A stretch of 64,000 nt of DNA from Lachnospiraceae bacterium UBA1818. Lineage in GTDB: Bacteria; Bacillota; Clostridia; Lachnospirales; Lachnospiraceae. How positions within the stretch are numbered: position 1 is the first letter of the stretch; each line of letters begins with the position of its first letter. A program made the translations under genes and the position numbers. Under the pieces are notes generated by a model, which was given only the letters and a program-made list of their open reading frames with translations, ran no database searches and had not been told where the DNA came from. Shown piece after piece: positions 18,345-28,035 of this stretch. The DNA lies in the NCBI GenBank assembly GCA_904419285.1, contig CAJFQZ010000001.1, forward strand, positions 1 through 64,000. Direction: 5' to 3'.

Positions 18345-19217
18345 TTATCCTTTGACACCACCGCCGGTAACACCAGCAATGATCTTCTCTGAAAGGAAAA
18401 TGTAAAGCAGGAATGTCGGCAGGAAAACGATGATAACAGCTGCGAACAGACCGCCGTAATCTCCACCGTACTTCATACCATTTACTATCTGCAGAAGTCC
18501 TACACCAACAGGTGTCATATCTGCGGAGCTTGCAAAAATAAGTGCCATAAAGAACTCATTCCATACACTCAGGAAATTGAAGATCGTAACTGTGACAATC
18601 GCCGGCTGTACAAGCGGAAGCATAATCTGCCAAAATGTCTTTCCAGGCGTGCATCCGTCAATTGCAGCAGCCTCTTCATAACTTCTTGATAAGCTGGCAA
18701 AGAAGTTCAGAAGATATGTTGTCGTAAACGGCACGCGGATGAAAATATACAGTACGATCAAGAGGATCCTTCCTTTAATCTGCAGCTCTGCTGTCAATGA
18801 GTAGATCGGCATGATGATCATAACTTCAGGGACACTCATTGCAAGGATCAGACCTGTCTTGATCGGCTTATTACCAAGAAAAGTATATCTTGAAAGCGCA
18901 TATGCCGCCGGAGCCGAGATCAGGATAACAACCACACACGATACGACGGAATAGAGCAGAGAGTTTCCGAAGAACACCGATACATTACTACTCATCCATG
19001 CGTTTACGTAATTTTCCCAATGAAATCCCGAAGCAAACTCAAACACCTTTCCTGAAAAGATCTCTCTCGTAGTCGAAAAACTTGCCGCCAGGATCCAGAT
19101 AAGGAATACTGCAGTGAAGAGAACCCAGACTAAAGCGATCACATACCCCGGAAGAAGTGCTGCTTCTTTTTTCCAATTGACTTTTTCTTTATATACTACT
19201 TTGTCTTTTTTACTCAT
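18345..19217 (-). CDS. Carbohydrate ABC transporter permease (MalG type)
   Basis: The 290-residue inner-membrane protein has about six predicted segments. The conserved cytoplasmic EAA loop is seen as YEEAAAIDGCTPGKTFWQIMLPL, typical of MalG/UgpE permeases. AGGAGG precedes the start at 19217, 20 bases after the partner permease stop. It forms an importer with the permease at 19238 and the binding protein at 20203. No ATPase is encoded nearby, so a shared MsmK-type ATPase from elsewhere is likely. The operon position next to GH112 points to LNB/GNB or a sulfated derivative as substrate. Confidence 0.9.
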   Translation of the reverse strand: MSKKDKVVYKEKVNWKKEAALLPGYVIALVWVLFTAVFLIWILAASFSTTREIFSGKVFEFASGFHWENYVNAWMSSNVSVFFGNSLLYSVVSCVVVILISAPAAYALSRYTFLGNKPIKTGLILAMSVPEVMIIMPIYSLTAELQIKGRILLIVLYIFIRVPFTTTYLLNFFASLSRSYEEAAAIDGCTPGKTFWQIMLPLVQPAIVTVTIFNFLSVWNEFFMALIFASSADMTPVGVGLLQIVNGMKYGGDYGGLFAAVIIVFLPTFLLYIFLSEKIIAGVTGGGVKG

Positions 19218-19237
19218 TTTCTTCCTCCTTTCCCAGG

Positions 19238-20131
19238 TTAGAATTCCAGATCATCATCTTTAAGCAGTTTGTTCATTACAAAGTAAACAACTGCTACAAA
19301 GAGTGCCAAACAAACACCTACAGCGGCACCTGCTCCTGCATCTCTCTGAACATTTCCTGTTGTTCCGAACACTGTATCATACAGATAGACAACCGGTACT
19401 ACCGTCGAAGTCTCTGTCTGAACCGGCGAGAACATCTTTGACCAAAGGAAGAATGTAATACAGTTAACACTCCAGAATGTGATATTGGTTTTAAAGATGC
19501 TCCGAAGCAGCGGAAGTGTCATGCTAAAGAACTGCTGGACTTTATTAGCTCCATCGATTGTAGCCGCTTCATATAAATCTTCCGGAATACGCTCAATACC
19601 GCTGATGAAGATCAGCATGTAATATCCGACTGCACCAAAGATAAAAGCAAAGAGCATAGACCAGAATTTCATATCCGTTCCAAGCCAGTTCTTGCCTTCT
19701 AATCCAAGCATCTCCAGCACCTGGTTGAGGAGTCCATATTCCTGACTGTAAATATACTGGATCCACATAGTTGCCAGAGCAACTGCACTGATAATATTCG
19801 GAAGATAAATAGCTGCACGGAAAAACTTTTTAAACCTAATTCCGCTTGTAAGAATTACAGCAAAAAGAAGTGCAAATGCGAGAACAATGATTCCTCCTAC
19901 CAGCCAAATAAGAAGCATATTGGTCATTGCTCTCTGGAAAGTCGGGCTGTTAAAAATCTTGATATAATTATCAAAACCATTGAATGTCCACTCAGACAGA
20001 TCCGCCGTTACACTTTCAATTCCAAAGAAACTCATGATCACGGTACGAATAACCGGATACAGATACATAATAATAAGTGATAAAGCACACGGAAGAATAA
20101 ATGGTATGATAAATGTTTTCTTTTTTTTCAT
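19238..20131 (-). CDS. Carbohydrate ABC transporter permease (MalF/UgpA type)
   Basis: The 297-residue protein has about six predicted membrane segments and the EAA loop LYEAATIDGANKVQQFFSMTLPL at the usual place. It pairs with the MalG-type permease downstream. The short N-terminus (KKKKTFIIPFILPCALSLI) is typical of this subgroup. It follows the binding-protein gene across a strong hairpin at 20160-20183, an arrangement that usually lets the binding protein be made in excess over the membrane parts. Confidence 0.9.
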   Translation of the reverse strand: MKKKKTFIIPFILPCALSLIIMYLYPVIRTVIMSFFGIESVTADLSEWTFNGFDNYIKIFNSPTFQRAMTNMLLIWLVGGIIVLAFALLFAVILTSGIRFKKFFRAAIYLPNIISAVALATMWIQYIYSQEYGLLNQVLEMLGLEGKNWLGTDMKFWSMLFAFIFGAVGYYMLIFISGIERIPEDLYEAATIDGANKVQQFFSMTLPLLRSIFKTNITFWSVNCITFFLWSKMFSPVQTETSTVVPVVYLYDTVFGTTGNVQRDAGAGAAVGVCLALFVAVVYFVMNKLLKDDDLEF

Positions 20132-20159
20132 TTTCCTGTGTCACCTTTCTAACAAAATG

Positions 20160-20183
20160 AGGTGGCGCCGGCAGGCGCCACCT
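20160..20183 (-). terminator. Hairpin between binding-protein and permease genes
   Basis: A perfect 10-bp stem (AGGTGGCGCC / GGCGCCACCT) with a 4-base loop lies 20 bases past the binding-protein stop codon. With no T-run it is more likely an mRNA-stabilising or attenuating hairpin than a full stop. Confidence 0.65.
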
Positions 20184-20202
20184 CCAGGGTTAATAGAAAT
20201 TC

Positions 20203-21471
20203 CTAGTATAATGCATCCAGAGCCGCTGCAAAATCCTGTCCTGTTGCGTAGCTTCCCTCATACAGTTTTACAATAACTTCCGCAATCGGGGACATCAAAT
20301 CAGCATTCTGATTGAATCCCATGTTCCAGCTAAGCGCTGTCTCTGTTGAATTCAGCAGTTCAATTGTTCCATTCTGTGAAGACGGAACTTCGTTGCTCGG
20401 ATCAGCTGGAATCTGAGAAGCTGTATCAGCCATCTTCTGGTCATACTCGCCAGATGTTAAGAATGTAGCAAAGTCATACGCTGCTTCCGGATTCTCGCTG
20501 TACTTAGTAACAGCAATAGAGTTAGCTCCTACATAAGCTGCTGTCTGGTCAACGCCTTCTGCTGCGCCTTCAACTGAAGGATAGTTGAATACGTTCCAAT
20601 TTACTTCTGTGCCACTGTGGCTATTAACCTCTGCTGTAACATAGTTTGCACATACAACCATTGCAACGTCTCCATCCAGTCCGATGGAATCCTGGCTTGC
20701 CGGGTACTCAGCCGGAGCACCATCTGCAAGATAACCAGCTTTAACAAAATCGATCATATCCTGTGCTGCTTTAGCTACAAGCTCGTTCTGTCCCCATCCA
20801 CCGTTTTCTGCCATATCAGCAATTGCATCTTCTCCGATGTATCTTGCAAGATGATATCCAAACAGGAACGGTGCATATGTGCTGTCAAGAGCAAGCGGCT
20901 GGATGCCGTTGTCTTTTAATTTCTGGCATACATCAAGGAACTCTGCCCAAGTAGTCGGAGCTTCCACGCCAGCCTCATCGAACAGATCCTGATTGTAGTA
21001 CACACCGCCTACGTTCGGCTGCTCTGTGATACACGGAAGGAAACCTGCCCACTCTGTACCGCGGTCATTGAAGATAGCGAAGCTGTGATCTGAATATCCA
21101 TTCTCTTCTGCCAGATCTGTCAGATCGTAAACATAGTCGATATAGACTTCAGCAATTCTCTTGTAGTCATCTTCGAATAAGTCAATATCCTCTTCTGCCT
21201 CAAGTGAAGATGAAAGGATCTGCTTAACGTCACGGCCTTTCCACTCGATATTAACCTTACCGCCGGTCTCTTCTTCCCATGCATCAGCTGCTTCCTGGAG
21301 AACTTTTCCCTGCGGCTCTGTGCTTGACCACATAGACCAGTATGTAAGTTCTACACCGTCATACTCTCCGCCACCGGAGTTTGAGCCTCCTTCGCTGCTG
21401 CTTCCGCATCCTGCTACAAGGCCTGTTACCATAGCAGTTGCAAGCAAAACACTAATTACTTTCTTTTTCAT
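20203..21471 (-). CDS. Carbohydrate ABC transporter substrate-binding lipoprotein
   Basis: The 422-residue extracytoplasmic protein has a lipoprotein signal ending in VAGCGSSSEGG. A family 1 solute-binding fold follows, opening with VELTYWSMWSSTEPQ and containing the conserved GVYYNQDLFDEAGVEAPTTW hinge segment. The ATG at 21471 is set by AGGAGG eight bases upstream; an upstream in-frame reading to 21531 covers that site. As first gene of the permease-GH112-sulfatase-beta-helix operon it should bind the transported oligosaccharide, probably LNB/GNB units and possibly sulfated ones. The specificity is inferred from neighbours. Confidence 0.92.
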   Translation of the reverse strand: MKKKVISVLLATAMVTGLVAGCGSSSEGGSNSGGGEYDGVELTYWSMWSSTEPQGKVLQEAADAWEEETGGKVNIEWKGRDVKQILSSSLEAEEDIDLFEDDYKRIAEVYIDYVYDLTDLAEENGYSDHSFAIFNDRGTEWAGFLPCITEQPNVGGVYYNQDLFDEAGVEAPTTWAEFLDVCQKLKDNGIQPLALDSTYAPFLFGYHLARYIGEDAIADMAENGGWGQNELVAKAAQDMIDFVKAGYLADGAPAEYPASQDSIGLDGDVAMVVCANYVTAEVNSHSGTEVNWNVFNYPSVEGAAEGVDQTAAYVGANSIAVTKYSENPEAAYDFATFLTSGEYDQKMADTASQIPADPSNEVPSSQNGTIELLNSTETALSWNMGFNQNADLMSPIAEVIVKLYEGSYATGQDFAAALDALY

Positions 21472-21528
21472 TTCGTATCCTCCTTTGAACTTGTTAGCTA
21501 AATTATATGCCTGTCCGCTATCGATTTT

Positions 21529-21563
21529 CAATAATTATATTGTTTTCTTTTTTATAATTATTG
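21529..21563. promoter_or_regulatory. Inverted repeat upstream of the transporter/GH112 operon
   Basis: Two perfect 11-bp arms, CAATAATTATA (21529-21539) and TATAATTATTG (21553-21563), are separated by 13 bases. They lie 58-92 bases upstream of the binding-protein start, overlapping the likely promoter (TTGACA on the minus strand at 21568-21563). They may be an operator for one of the AraC regulators or another sugar-responsive factor. Confidence 0.45.
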
Positions 21564-21665
21564 TCAATTCCATACAACACCTGACAATATTTCCCCATTT
21601 TTATAAACATATCACACAAGCCCATGGATTTTCATCCTTCTCCTTTATTGGCTTATTTGTCAATC

Positions 21666-22781
21666 TCAGCTTCCGATATAGTCCGCAATTTCCTGAAGAT
21701 ACCTGCCGCATCTTTCAAAAAAGAACCGGTATGCCTCGCAGAAATAATTATGGTATTCCCTATCCTGTGTAATCTGAAAACGATGTCTCCTGCAGCCGGC
21801 ACGGCAGATCCGATACCACTCACACTCTCTGCAATCGCCACTGATCCTCCGCGACTCTTTTATAAATCCCGCCGCCCTGCTATTTTCAAAAAATTCCTTT
21901 ACTTTATTTTCATTAAAACTTCCGAGCCGATATTCGTCCAGGACATAAAAATCGCAGGGATAAACGCCGCCATCCGCCTCGGTCACACACTGAACACTGC
22001 AGATTCCCCTCTGCTCGCACGACTCCGGCAGACGCCCCATCAGAATGCTGATATAATTTTCAAACTGCCGGATATACGGGGCTCTCCCCTTCTTCCAATC
22101 TCTGTACCACATCCCGAACAGCTCCACCAAAAAGGTACCGTACTTTTCTGGAGTCAGGGAATACTCCCTTTTCCCCGGCTCTTCCCCCAGCGGATCCAGA
22201 CAGATGATATACTGCTGGTAACGCCACCCTCTCTGCTGATATTCCCGGTAGATCTCCCTGATATTTTCCGCCGCCTGTGCCGTAACTACAGTAAGAATAT
22301 TATATTCCACCCCATACTTTTCCAGAAGCCCGATATTCTCACAGATCCTGTCATACGTCCCGTCTCCGCTCCTGTCACGGCGGAAACTGTCGTGGATCTC
22401 CTTCGTCCCGTCAACCGAAACACCGATAAGGAAGTTCCCCTCACGGAAAAGCCGGCACCACTCCTCATCAATCTGCAGGCCATTGGTCTGCAGGACATTT
22501 CTGACCTGCACATGACTTCTATTAAAACGTTCCTCAAATTCAAGCACCTTCCTAAAAAACGCTTTTCCTCTCAGTGTTGGTTCTCCCCCTTGAAACGCAA
22601 AACACATTTCCCTATCCGCCTGGAACATCATCTTCTTGATTATATTTCTAAGCGTTTCCTCGGACATCATCCCATAGGACGACTGTTCCCTTTTTTCCGC
22701 CTCATCACAGTAAAAGCAGTACCGGCACTGCATATTGCACAGTGAGGATGCAGGCTTGATCAAAATTGTATTTAATGACAT
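21666..22781 (-). CDS. Anaerobic sulfatase-maturating enzyme (radical SAM/SPASM)
   Basis: The 371-residue enzyme converts the active-site Cys of sulfatases to formylglycine without oxygen. The radical-SAM cluster motif is C-N-M-Q-C-R-Y-C near residue 15. FQGGEPTL is the usual glycine-rich SAM motif. The C-terminal SPASM cysteines are visible at CSVQC, YPCDFY, GDCRECEWYRIC and RAGC. The ATG at 22781 follows GGGAG; a GTG at 22802 overlaps that site. Both sulfatases in the window are Cys-type, so this gene supplies what they need. It lies 194 bases upstream of the binding-protein gene on the same strand and may share or precede its transcript. Confidence 0.93.
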   Translation of the reverse strand: MSLNTILIKPASSLCNMQCRYCFYCDEAEKREQSSYGMMSEETLRNIIKKMMFQADREMCFAFQGGEPTLRGKAFFRKVLEFEERFNRSHVQVRNVLQTNGLQIDEEWCRLFREGNFLIGVSVDGTKEIHDSFRRDRSGDGTYDRICENIGLLEKYGVEYNILTVVTAQAAENIREIYREYQQRGWRYQQYIICLDPLGEEPGKREYSLTPEKYGTFLVELFGMWYRDWKKGRAPYIRQFENYISILMGRLPESCEQRGICSVQCVTEADGGVYPCDFYVLDEYRLGSFNENKVKEFFENSRAAGFIKESRRISGDCRECEWYRICRAGCRRHRFQITQDREYHNYFCEAYRFFFERCGRYLQEIADYIGS

Positions 22782-22935
22782 GATAATGTTTCTCCCTTTC
22801 ACTCATACGTTTTTTTCGCATTCATTTTATTTCCTATTGAAAAGGAAATCATCTGCATTCATCAAAGTATAGATGATTTTCCTCAATCATACAATCTGAT
22901 ATGCTCTCTCTTCCAAAATCCGCGCAAAGGATCAT

Positions 22936-23697
22936 TCACGGACAGAATTTTTCCGAAATCTGCTCCTTTATCTCCAGAGCGTACGCCGCGAGCTGCCGGA
23001 TCCTCTCGTCATCCATCCGGCTGACAGGCGCAGAAATACTGAATGCATATTTCACCCTGCCGGTGTAATCCTTCAGGCTGACCGCAATGCAGCGGACTCC
23101 GTTTTCGTTTTCTTCATTATCCAAGGCATAGCCCCGCGCCCTGATCACGGCGAGCTCTTTTTTAAATTCTTCAAAGTCCGTGAATGTATGTGCCGTCAGC
23201 GGGACGATCCTGCTCCGGTTCCAGATTTCCTCCACCTCATGTTCATCCAGGCTGGCTGCGATGGCTTTCCCCACACCCGAGCAGTAAAGAGGGATCCGGC
23301 TCCCGATCCGGGATACCATCTGTATTCCGTTCCGGTACGACTCTATCTTATCTATATAAACTGCATCCACGCCGTCCCGCTCTACAAAATGGACTGTCTC
23401 GTCTGTCATCTCCATCAGTTTCCTCAGATACGGCCGCACTGCCTGGACAATATCCACATGCTTCATCACTTTATTCGCCAGATCGACAACCTTCAGGGAC
23501 GGCTCATACCGCCCGGTTTCTTCATTCTGCCTTGCATATCCCATATATATAAGAGAATTCAGAACGCGGTGGGCCGTACTTTTATTCAGCCCGAGGGCTG
23601 TGCTCACTTCCATTACTCCCGCGTCCCCATTCTCCGCCAGCAGTTCCAGCGCTCCAAAGAGCCGGTCCGCCACCTGGATTGGATTCTTATCTTCCAT
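22936..23697 (-). CDS. IclR-family transcriptional regulator
   Basis: The 253-residue protein has an N-terminal winged helix (about residues 8-60, STALGLNKSTAHRVLNSLIYMGY). A C-terminal IclR effector domain (about 75-250) contains RIGSRIPLYCSGVGKA and RGYALDNEENENGVRCIA. It is divergent from eda-kdgK, and three similar 17-base motifs lie in the shared region, one close to its own start. The simplest model is a KdgR-like repressor that responds to KDG or KDPG and also controls itself. Confidence 0.9.
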   Translation of the reverse strand: MEDKNPIQVADRLFGALELLAENGDAGVMEVSTALGLNKSTAHRVLNSLIYMGYARQNEETGRYEPSLKVVDLANKVMKHVDIVQAVRPYLRKLMEMTDETVHFVERDGVDAVYIDKIESYRNGIQMVSRIGSRIPLYCSGVGKAIAASLDEHEVEEIWNRSRIVPLTAHTFTDFEEFKKELAVIRARGYALDNEENENGVRCIAVSLKDYTGRVKYAFSISAPVSRMDDERIRQLAAYALEIKEQISEKFCP

Positions 23698-23728
23698 AGT
23701 GTTATTCCTCCATCACACAAACAGCTTA

Positions 23729-23745
23729 GTTTCGTAATATGAAAC
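23729..23745. promoter_or_regulatory. Putative IclR operator near its own gene
   Basis: GTTTCGTAATATGAAAC is an imperfect palindrome with GTTTC/GAAAC arms, 32 bases ahead of the IclR start codon. It resembles the two motifs at 23861-23897. Confidence 0.5.
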
Positions 23746-23820
23746 CATTCTATCACATCTTTCCTTTTTATTCAATCTTATAAAAGCCTTGGAAATTCCA
23801 AGAAAATCTGAATTTTATAC

Positions 23821-23848
23821 TTGACTTTTAGAAAGCAGGTAGTATACT
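23821..23848 (+). promoter_or_regulatory. Promoter of eda-kdgK
   Basis: TTGACT (23821-23826) and TATACT (23843-23848) are separated by 16 bases. They face the aldolase gene, whose ATG is at 23915. Confidence 0.7.
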
Positions 23849-23860
23849 TTGAATCAGAAC

Positions 23861-23897
23861 AGTTCATATTATAAAACTTAGTTTCACATTATAAAAC
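23861..23897. promoter_or_regulatory. Tandem putative IclR operators
   Basis: AGTTCATATTATAAAAC (23861-23877) and GTTTCACATTATAAAAC (23881-23897) are near-copies 20 bases apart, two helical turns, just downstream of the -10 box. They would block transcription if bound. Confidence 0.55.
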
Positions 23898-23914
23898 TTT
23901 AAGGAGAATCGAAA

Positions 23915-24565
23915 ATGAATGAAGTGTTAAAACAGATCGGAGAAATCGGAATCGTCCCTGTTGTTGTCCTGGATGACGCGAAAGACGCGGAGCCTCTCGC
24001 CCGGGCGCTGTGTGAAGGCGGGCTCCCGTGCGCAGAGGTAACTTTCCGCACAGATGCCGCGGAGGAGTCCATCCGCATTATGTCCGAAAGATTTCCGGAT
24101 ATGCTGGTGGGCGCGGGAACAGTACTGACCACAGAGCAGGTTGACCGCGCTGTCGCAGCAGGGGCAAAGTTCATCGTTAGTCCGGGACTCAACCCGAAGG
24201 TCGTCCGGTACTGTGTCGAGAAAGGGATCCTGATCACACCGGGCTGCGCCAATCCCAGCGACGTGGAACAGGCTATAGAGAACGGTCTCGAAGTCGTGAA
24301 GTTCTTCCCGGCTGAACAGGCAGGCGGGCTTGCATATATCAAGGCGATCGCGGCTCCCTATGTGGGAATGAAATTCATGCCCACAGGAGGCATTAATCCC
24401 AAAAATGTAAGAGACTATCTCGCATACGACAGAATCCTGGCGTGCGGCGGAAGCTGGATGGTAAAAGGAGATCTGGTAAAAGCCGGTGAATTTGACAAGA
24501 TAAGAGCTCTGGTAAAAGAAGCTGTAAAAATCGTAAAAGAAAGCAGAGGTAAAAAGCATGTGTAG
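23915..24565 (+). CDS. eda: KDPG/KHG aldolase
   Basis: The 216-residue class I aldolase has the expected length. The catalytic Glu is in LPCAEVTFRTDAAEESI and the Schiff-base Lys is in VVKFFPAEQAGG; the phosphate-binding MPTGGI follows. It splits 2-keto-3-deoxy-6-phosphogluconate into pyruvate and glyceraldehyde-3-phosphate. AAGGAG at 23901 sets the start. Its last 8 bases overlap kdgK, so the two are translated together. The pair ends the uronate/KDG route, but the upstream enzymes (isomerases, dehydratase) are not in this window. Confidence 0.93.
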   Translation: MNEVLKQIGEIGIVPVVVLDDAKDAEPLARALCEGGLPCAEVTFRTDAAEESIRIMSERFPDMLVGAGTVLTTEQVDRAVAAGAKFIVSPGLNPKVVRYCVEKGILITPGCANPSDVEQAIENGLEVVKFFPAEQAGGLAYIKAIAAPYVGMKFMPTGGINPKNVRDYLAYDRILACGGSWMVKGDLVKAGEFDKIRALVKEAVKIVKESRGKKHV

Positions 24566-25589
24566 ATCAAACAGAACTTTCGATCTTCTTTCTCTCGGGG
24601 AGGTGCTCCTCCGCCTCTCCCCGACAGATAATGAACGTCTCTCCGGAGGAGATGTCCTCCGCAGGCAGCTCGGGGGCGCAGAGCTCAACGTTGCCGCCGG
24701 GGTATCGCTGCTGGGATTGAAAACAGGGATCATCTCAAAGCTGCCTGATAATGCTATCGGCTCCTATGCGAAAAACAGGATCCGCTTCTGCGGCGTGAGC
24801 GATGATTACCTCGTGTATGACGATTCAGAGGACGCGCGGCTCGGGATCTACTATTATGAGAACGGCGCTTTCCCGAGAAAACCGGGAGTTGTGTATGACC
24901 GGAAGCATTCTTCTGTAAACACTATCTCGATCCATGATTTCGACGACTCCCTCTTTTCATCCACCCGCTGTTTTCACACAAGCGGGATCACTCTCGGCCT
25001 CGGGCGCCAGTGCCGCGAAACAGGAGTGGAAATGATACGGAGGTTCAAGGAGGCGGGCGCCCTGATCTCCTTTGACGTAAACTTCCGGGGGAATCTGTGG
25101 ACCGGGGATGAGGCCAGGGAATGCATTGAGCAGATCCTTCCCTATGTGGATATCTTCTTCTGCTCGGAAGACACCGCCCGTCTCACCTTCCTGAAAGAAG
25201 GCAGTGCCAAAGAGATCATGAAAAGCTTCACGGAAGAATATCCGATCCGTATCGTTGCCTCCACCCAGCGCATCGTTCACAGCCCGAAGATCCATACCTT
25301 CGGCTCCATCATCTACGATGCACAGAGTGATACTTATTATGAGGAAGAGCCATACCGGAATATCGAGGTCGTAGACCGCATCGGAAGCGGGGACTCCTAT
25401 GTCTCCGGAGTGCTCTACGGTCTCCTGTCTGATCCCGGAAACTGCCGCAGGGCTCTGGAAATAGGCAATGCTGCCGGCGCTGTGAAGAACACGATCCCGG
25501 GCGACCTTCCGTCGTCGGATCTCCGAGAGATCGAGACGCTCATCCGGGAGCACAAGCACATCGGACCGCAGCTTGAGATGGCCCGGTAG
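24558..25589 (+). CDS. kdgK: 2-keto-3-deoxygluconate kinase (PfkB family)
   Basis: The 343-residue sugar kinase carries the N-terminal PfkB substrate motif (GGAELNVAAGVSLLGLKTG). A C-terminal catalytic motif with the Asp base is at DRIGSGDSYVSGVLYGLL. It phosphorylates KDG to KDPG, the substrate of the aldolase encoded just upstream. Its start overlaps the end of eda. A strong terminator follows 28 bases after the stop codon, so the operon has two genes. PfkB specificity is assigned by the aldolase partner and IclR regulator. Confidence 0.88.
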   Translation: MCRSNRTFDLLSLGEVLLRLSPTDNERLSGGDVLRRQLGGAELNVAAGVSLLGLKTGIISKLPDNAIGSYAKNRIRFCGVSDDYLVYDDSEDARLGIYYYENGAFPRKPGVVYDRKHSSVNTISIHDFDDSLFSSTRCFHTSGITLGLGRQCRETGVEMIRRFKEAGALISFDVNFRGNLWTGDEARECIEQILPYVDIFFCSEDTARLTFLKEGSAKEIMKSFTEEYPIRIVASTQRIVHSPKIHTFGSIIYDAQSDTYYEEEPYRNIEVVDRIGSGDSYVSGVLYGLLSDPGNCRRALEIGNAAGAVKNTIPGDLPSSDLREIETLIREHKHIGPQLEMAR

Positions 25590-25617
25590 AGTATAGTTCT
25601 TTCCTTCAAAAGAAAAT

Positions 25618-25675
25618 GAGGTCTGTGAAAACAAAGAAGATTCTCTCTTCGTTTTCGCAGACCTCTGTTTTCTTT
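25618..25675 (+). terminator. Rho-independent terminator of eda-kdgK
   Basis: A 19-bp stem (GAGGTCTGTGAAAACAAAG pairing with CTTCGTTTTCGCAGACCTC, two mismatches or wobbles) is followed by TGTTTTCTTTT. Confidence 0.85.
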
Positions 25676-25752
25676 TCTCCGATTTACCGCTGTCTCTTTA
25701 TTACCATGGTCTCTCTGTTATTGCCGTCTCTGATCTTTTCCCGTCTCTTTTT

Positions 25753-27129
<1,377 letters not shown>

Positions 27130-27132
27130 TCA

Positions 27133-27160
27133 CATATAGTTAGCTGCAACTAACTATATG
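27133..27160. promoter_or_regulatory. GTTAG-N6-CTAAC operator at eno
   Basis: Two perfect 11-bp arms, CATATAGTTAG (27133-27143) and CTAACTATATG (27150-27160), flank CTGCAA. The core is shared with boxes at 31561, 37569, 46081 and 46144. It lies just after the -10 box of the eno promoter, a repressor position. Confidence 0.65.
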
Positions 27161-27161
27161 T

Positions 27162-27190
27162 ATCTTACCAGAATCAGAACATGGTTTCAA
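27162..27190 (-). promoter_or_regulatory. Promoter of eno
   Basis: On the minus strand, TTGAAA (27190-27185) and TAAGAT (27167-27162) are spaced 17 bases apart. The palindrome at 27133-27160 covers the expected start of transcription. Confidence 0.6.
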
Positions 27191-27201
27191 GGTGATTTAA
27201 T

Positions 27202-27216
27202 GAGATTGATTCTCAT
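27202..27216. promoter_or_regulatory. Fur-like box upstream of eno
   Basis: TGAGATTGATTCTCA matches 12 of 14 defined positions of the Bacillus-type 7-1-7 Fur box (TGATAATnATTATCA). It sits inside a longer AATGAGA-N5-TCTCATT dyad and overlaps the stop codon of the flavin reductase gene. Confidence 0.45.
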
Positions 27217-28019
27217 TTATGTTTATTTATTTTTCTATCTTCTATTTTTCCTCTTTGTGCAGGGGCAGCCTGCCGGCTGTATTTCTTTTTGCCATTCTGC
27301 GGCCGGCGGCTGCTCTTCTCATTCTGTTCCGCAGGCTGCCGGACAGCTTCCCGGGCGTTCTGCCGGCGGCTGTTCTTCCTCTTCTGCACGTCCTGCCCTT
27401 TCTTTCCCGCCTGTACAGCCTTCTCTTTCTTTCCGGATTTACCGGAAGGAGCAGATTTTTTCCGCACGCTGTATCCGAAAGTCCCCAGCTTTTCACCCAG
27501 GCTGAGATACTCGCCGTGGGAATAAGCGATCAGGCCGGTCCTGTTCAGATCAAACCTGCCCTTCTCGTCAAGATAGGCGTCGTCTGCCTGCACTGCCGTC
27601 ACTTCCGCGAGAAACATGTGATGGCTTCCCAGCTCCTCTTTCCGGACTACGCGGCATTCAATATTGACCGGCGATTCTGCGACCACGGGCGCGTACTTCA
27701 GCGTCTCCGCCTTTCTCTGTGTCAGGGCGCATTCCTTCCATTTATCCACATCCCTGCCGGAACGCACTCCGCAGTAATCCGCCGCGTGCGCCAGCTCTTC
27801 TGTCGTCAGATTGATGACAAACTCACCGCTCTCCTCGATCATATGATAGGAATACCGCTCCGGACGGACCGAGATATAGACCATGGGCGGATTCGTACAG
27901 ACCGTTCCCGTCCACGCGATGGTAAGTATGTTAGTATTTCCTTCCTTATCGCCGACGCTCACCATGACCGCCGGAAGCGGATAAAGCATGTTTCCCGGTT
28001 TCCAAGTCTGTTTTGCCAT
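27213..28019 (-). CDS. Flavin reductase-like/flavoredoxin protein with basic tail
   Basis: The 268-residue protein has an N-terminal FMN-binding split-barrel domain (about residues 1-185). It starts with KPGNMLYPLPAVMVSVGD and includes NILTIAWTGTVCTNPPMVYISVRPERYS, as in flavoredoxins. The last 75 or so residues are a low-complexity Lys/Arg/Gln-rich tail (KKEKAVQAGKKGQDVQKRK and more), which is not part of the family and may bind nucleic acid or be disordered. The ATG at 28019 follows AGGAGAGAGCT; the frame continues to 28052 without a signal. It begins 16 bases after the pyrophosphatase gene, so they form an operon. Its electron partner is unknown. Confidence 0.8.
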   Translation of the reverse strand: MAKQTWKPGNMLYPLPAVMVSVGDKEGNTNILTIAWTGTVCTNPPMVYISVRPERYSYHMIEESGEFVINLTTEELAHAADYCGVRSGRDVDKWKECALTQRKAETLKYAPVVAESPVNIECRVVRKEELGSHHMFLAEVTAVQADDAYLDEKGRFDLNRTGLIAYSHGEYLSLGEKLGTFGYSVRKKSAPSGKSGKKEKAVQAGKKGQDVQKRKNSRRQNAREAVRQPAEQNEKSSRRPQNGKKKYSRQAAPAQRGKIEDRKINKHK

Positions 28020-28035
28020 AGCTCTCTCCTGTCTT

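Noticed and set aside
21666-22745. Plus-strand frames opposite the sulfatase maturase
   Set aside because: The radical-SAM and SPASM cysteine motifs on the minus strand are unmistakable; the plus-strand reading has no domain.
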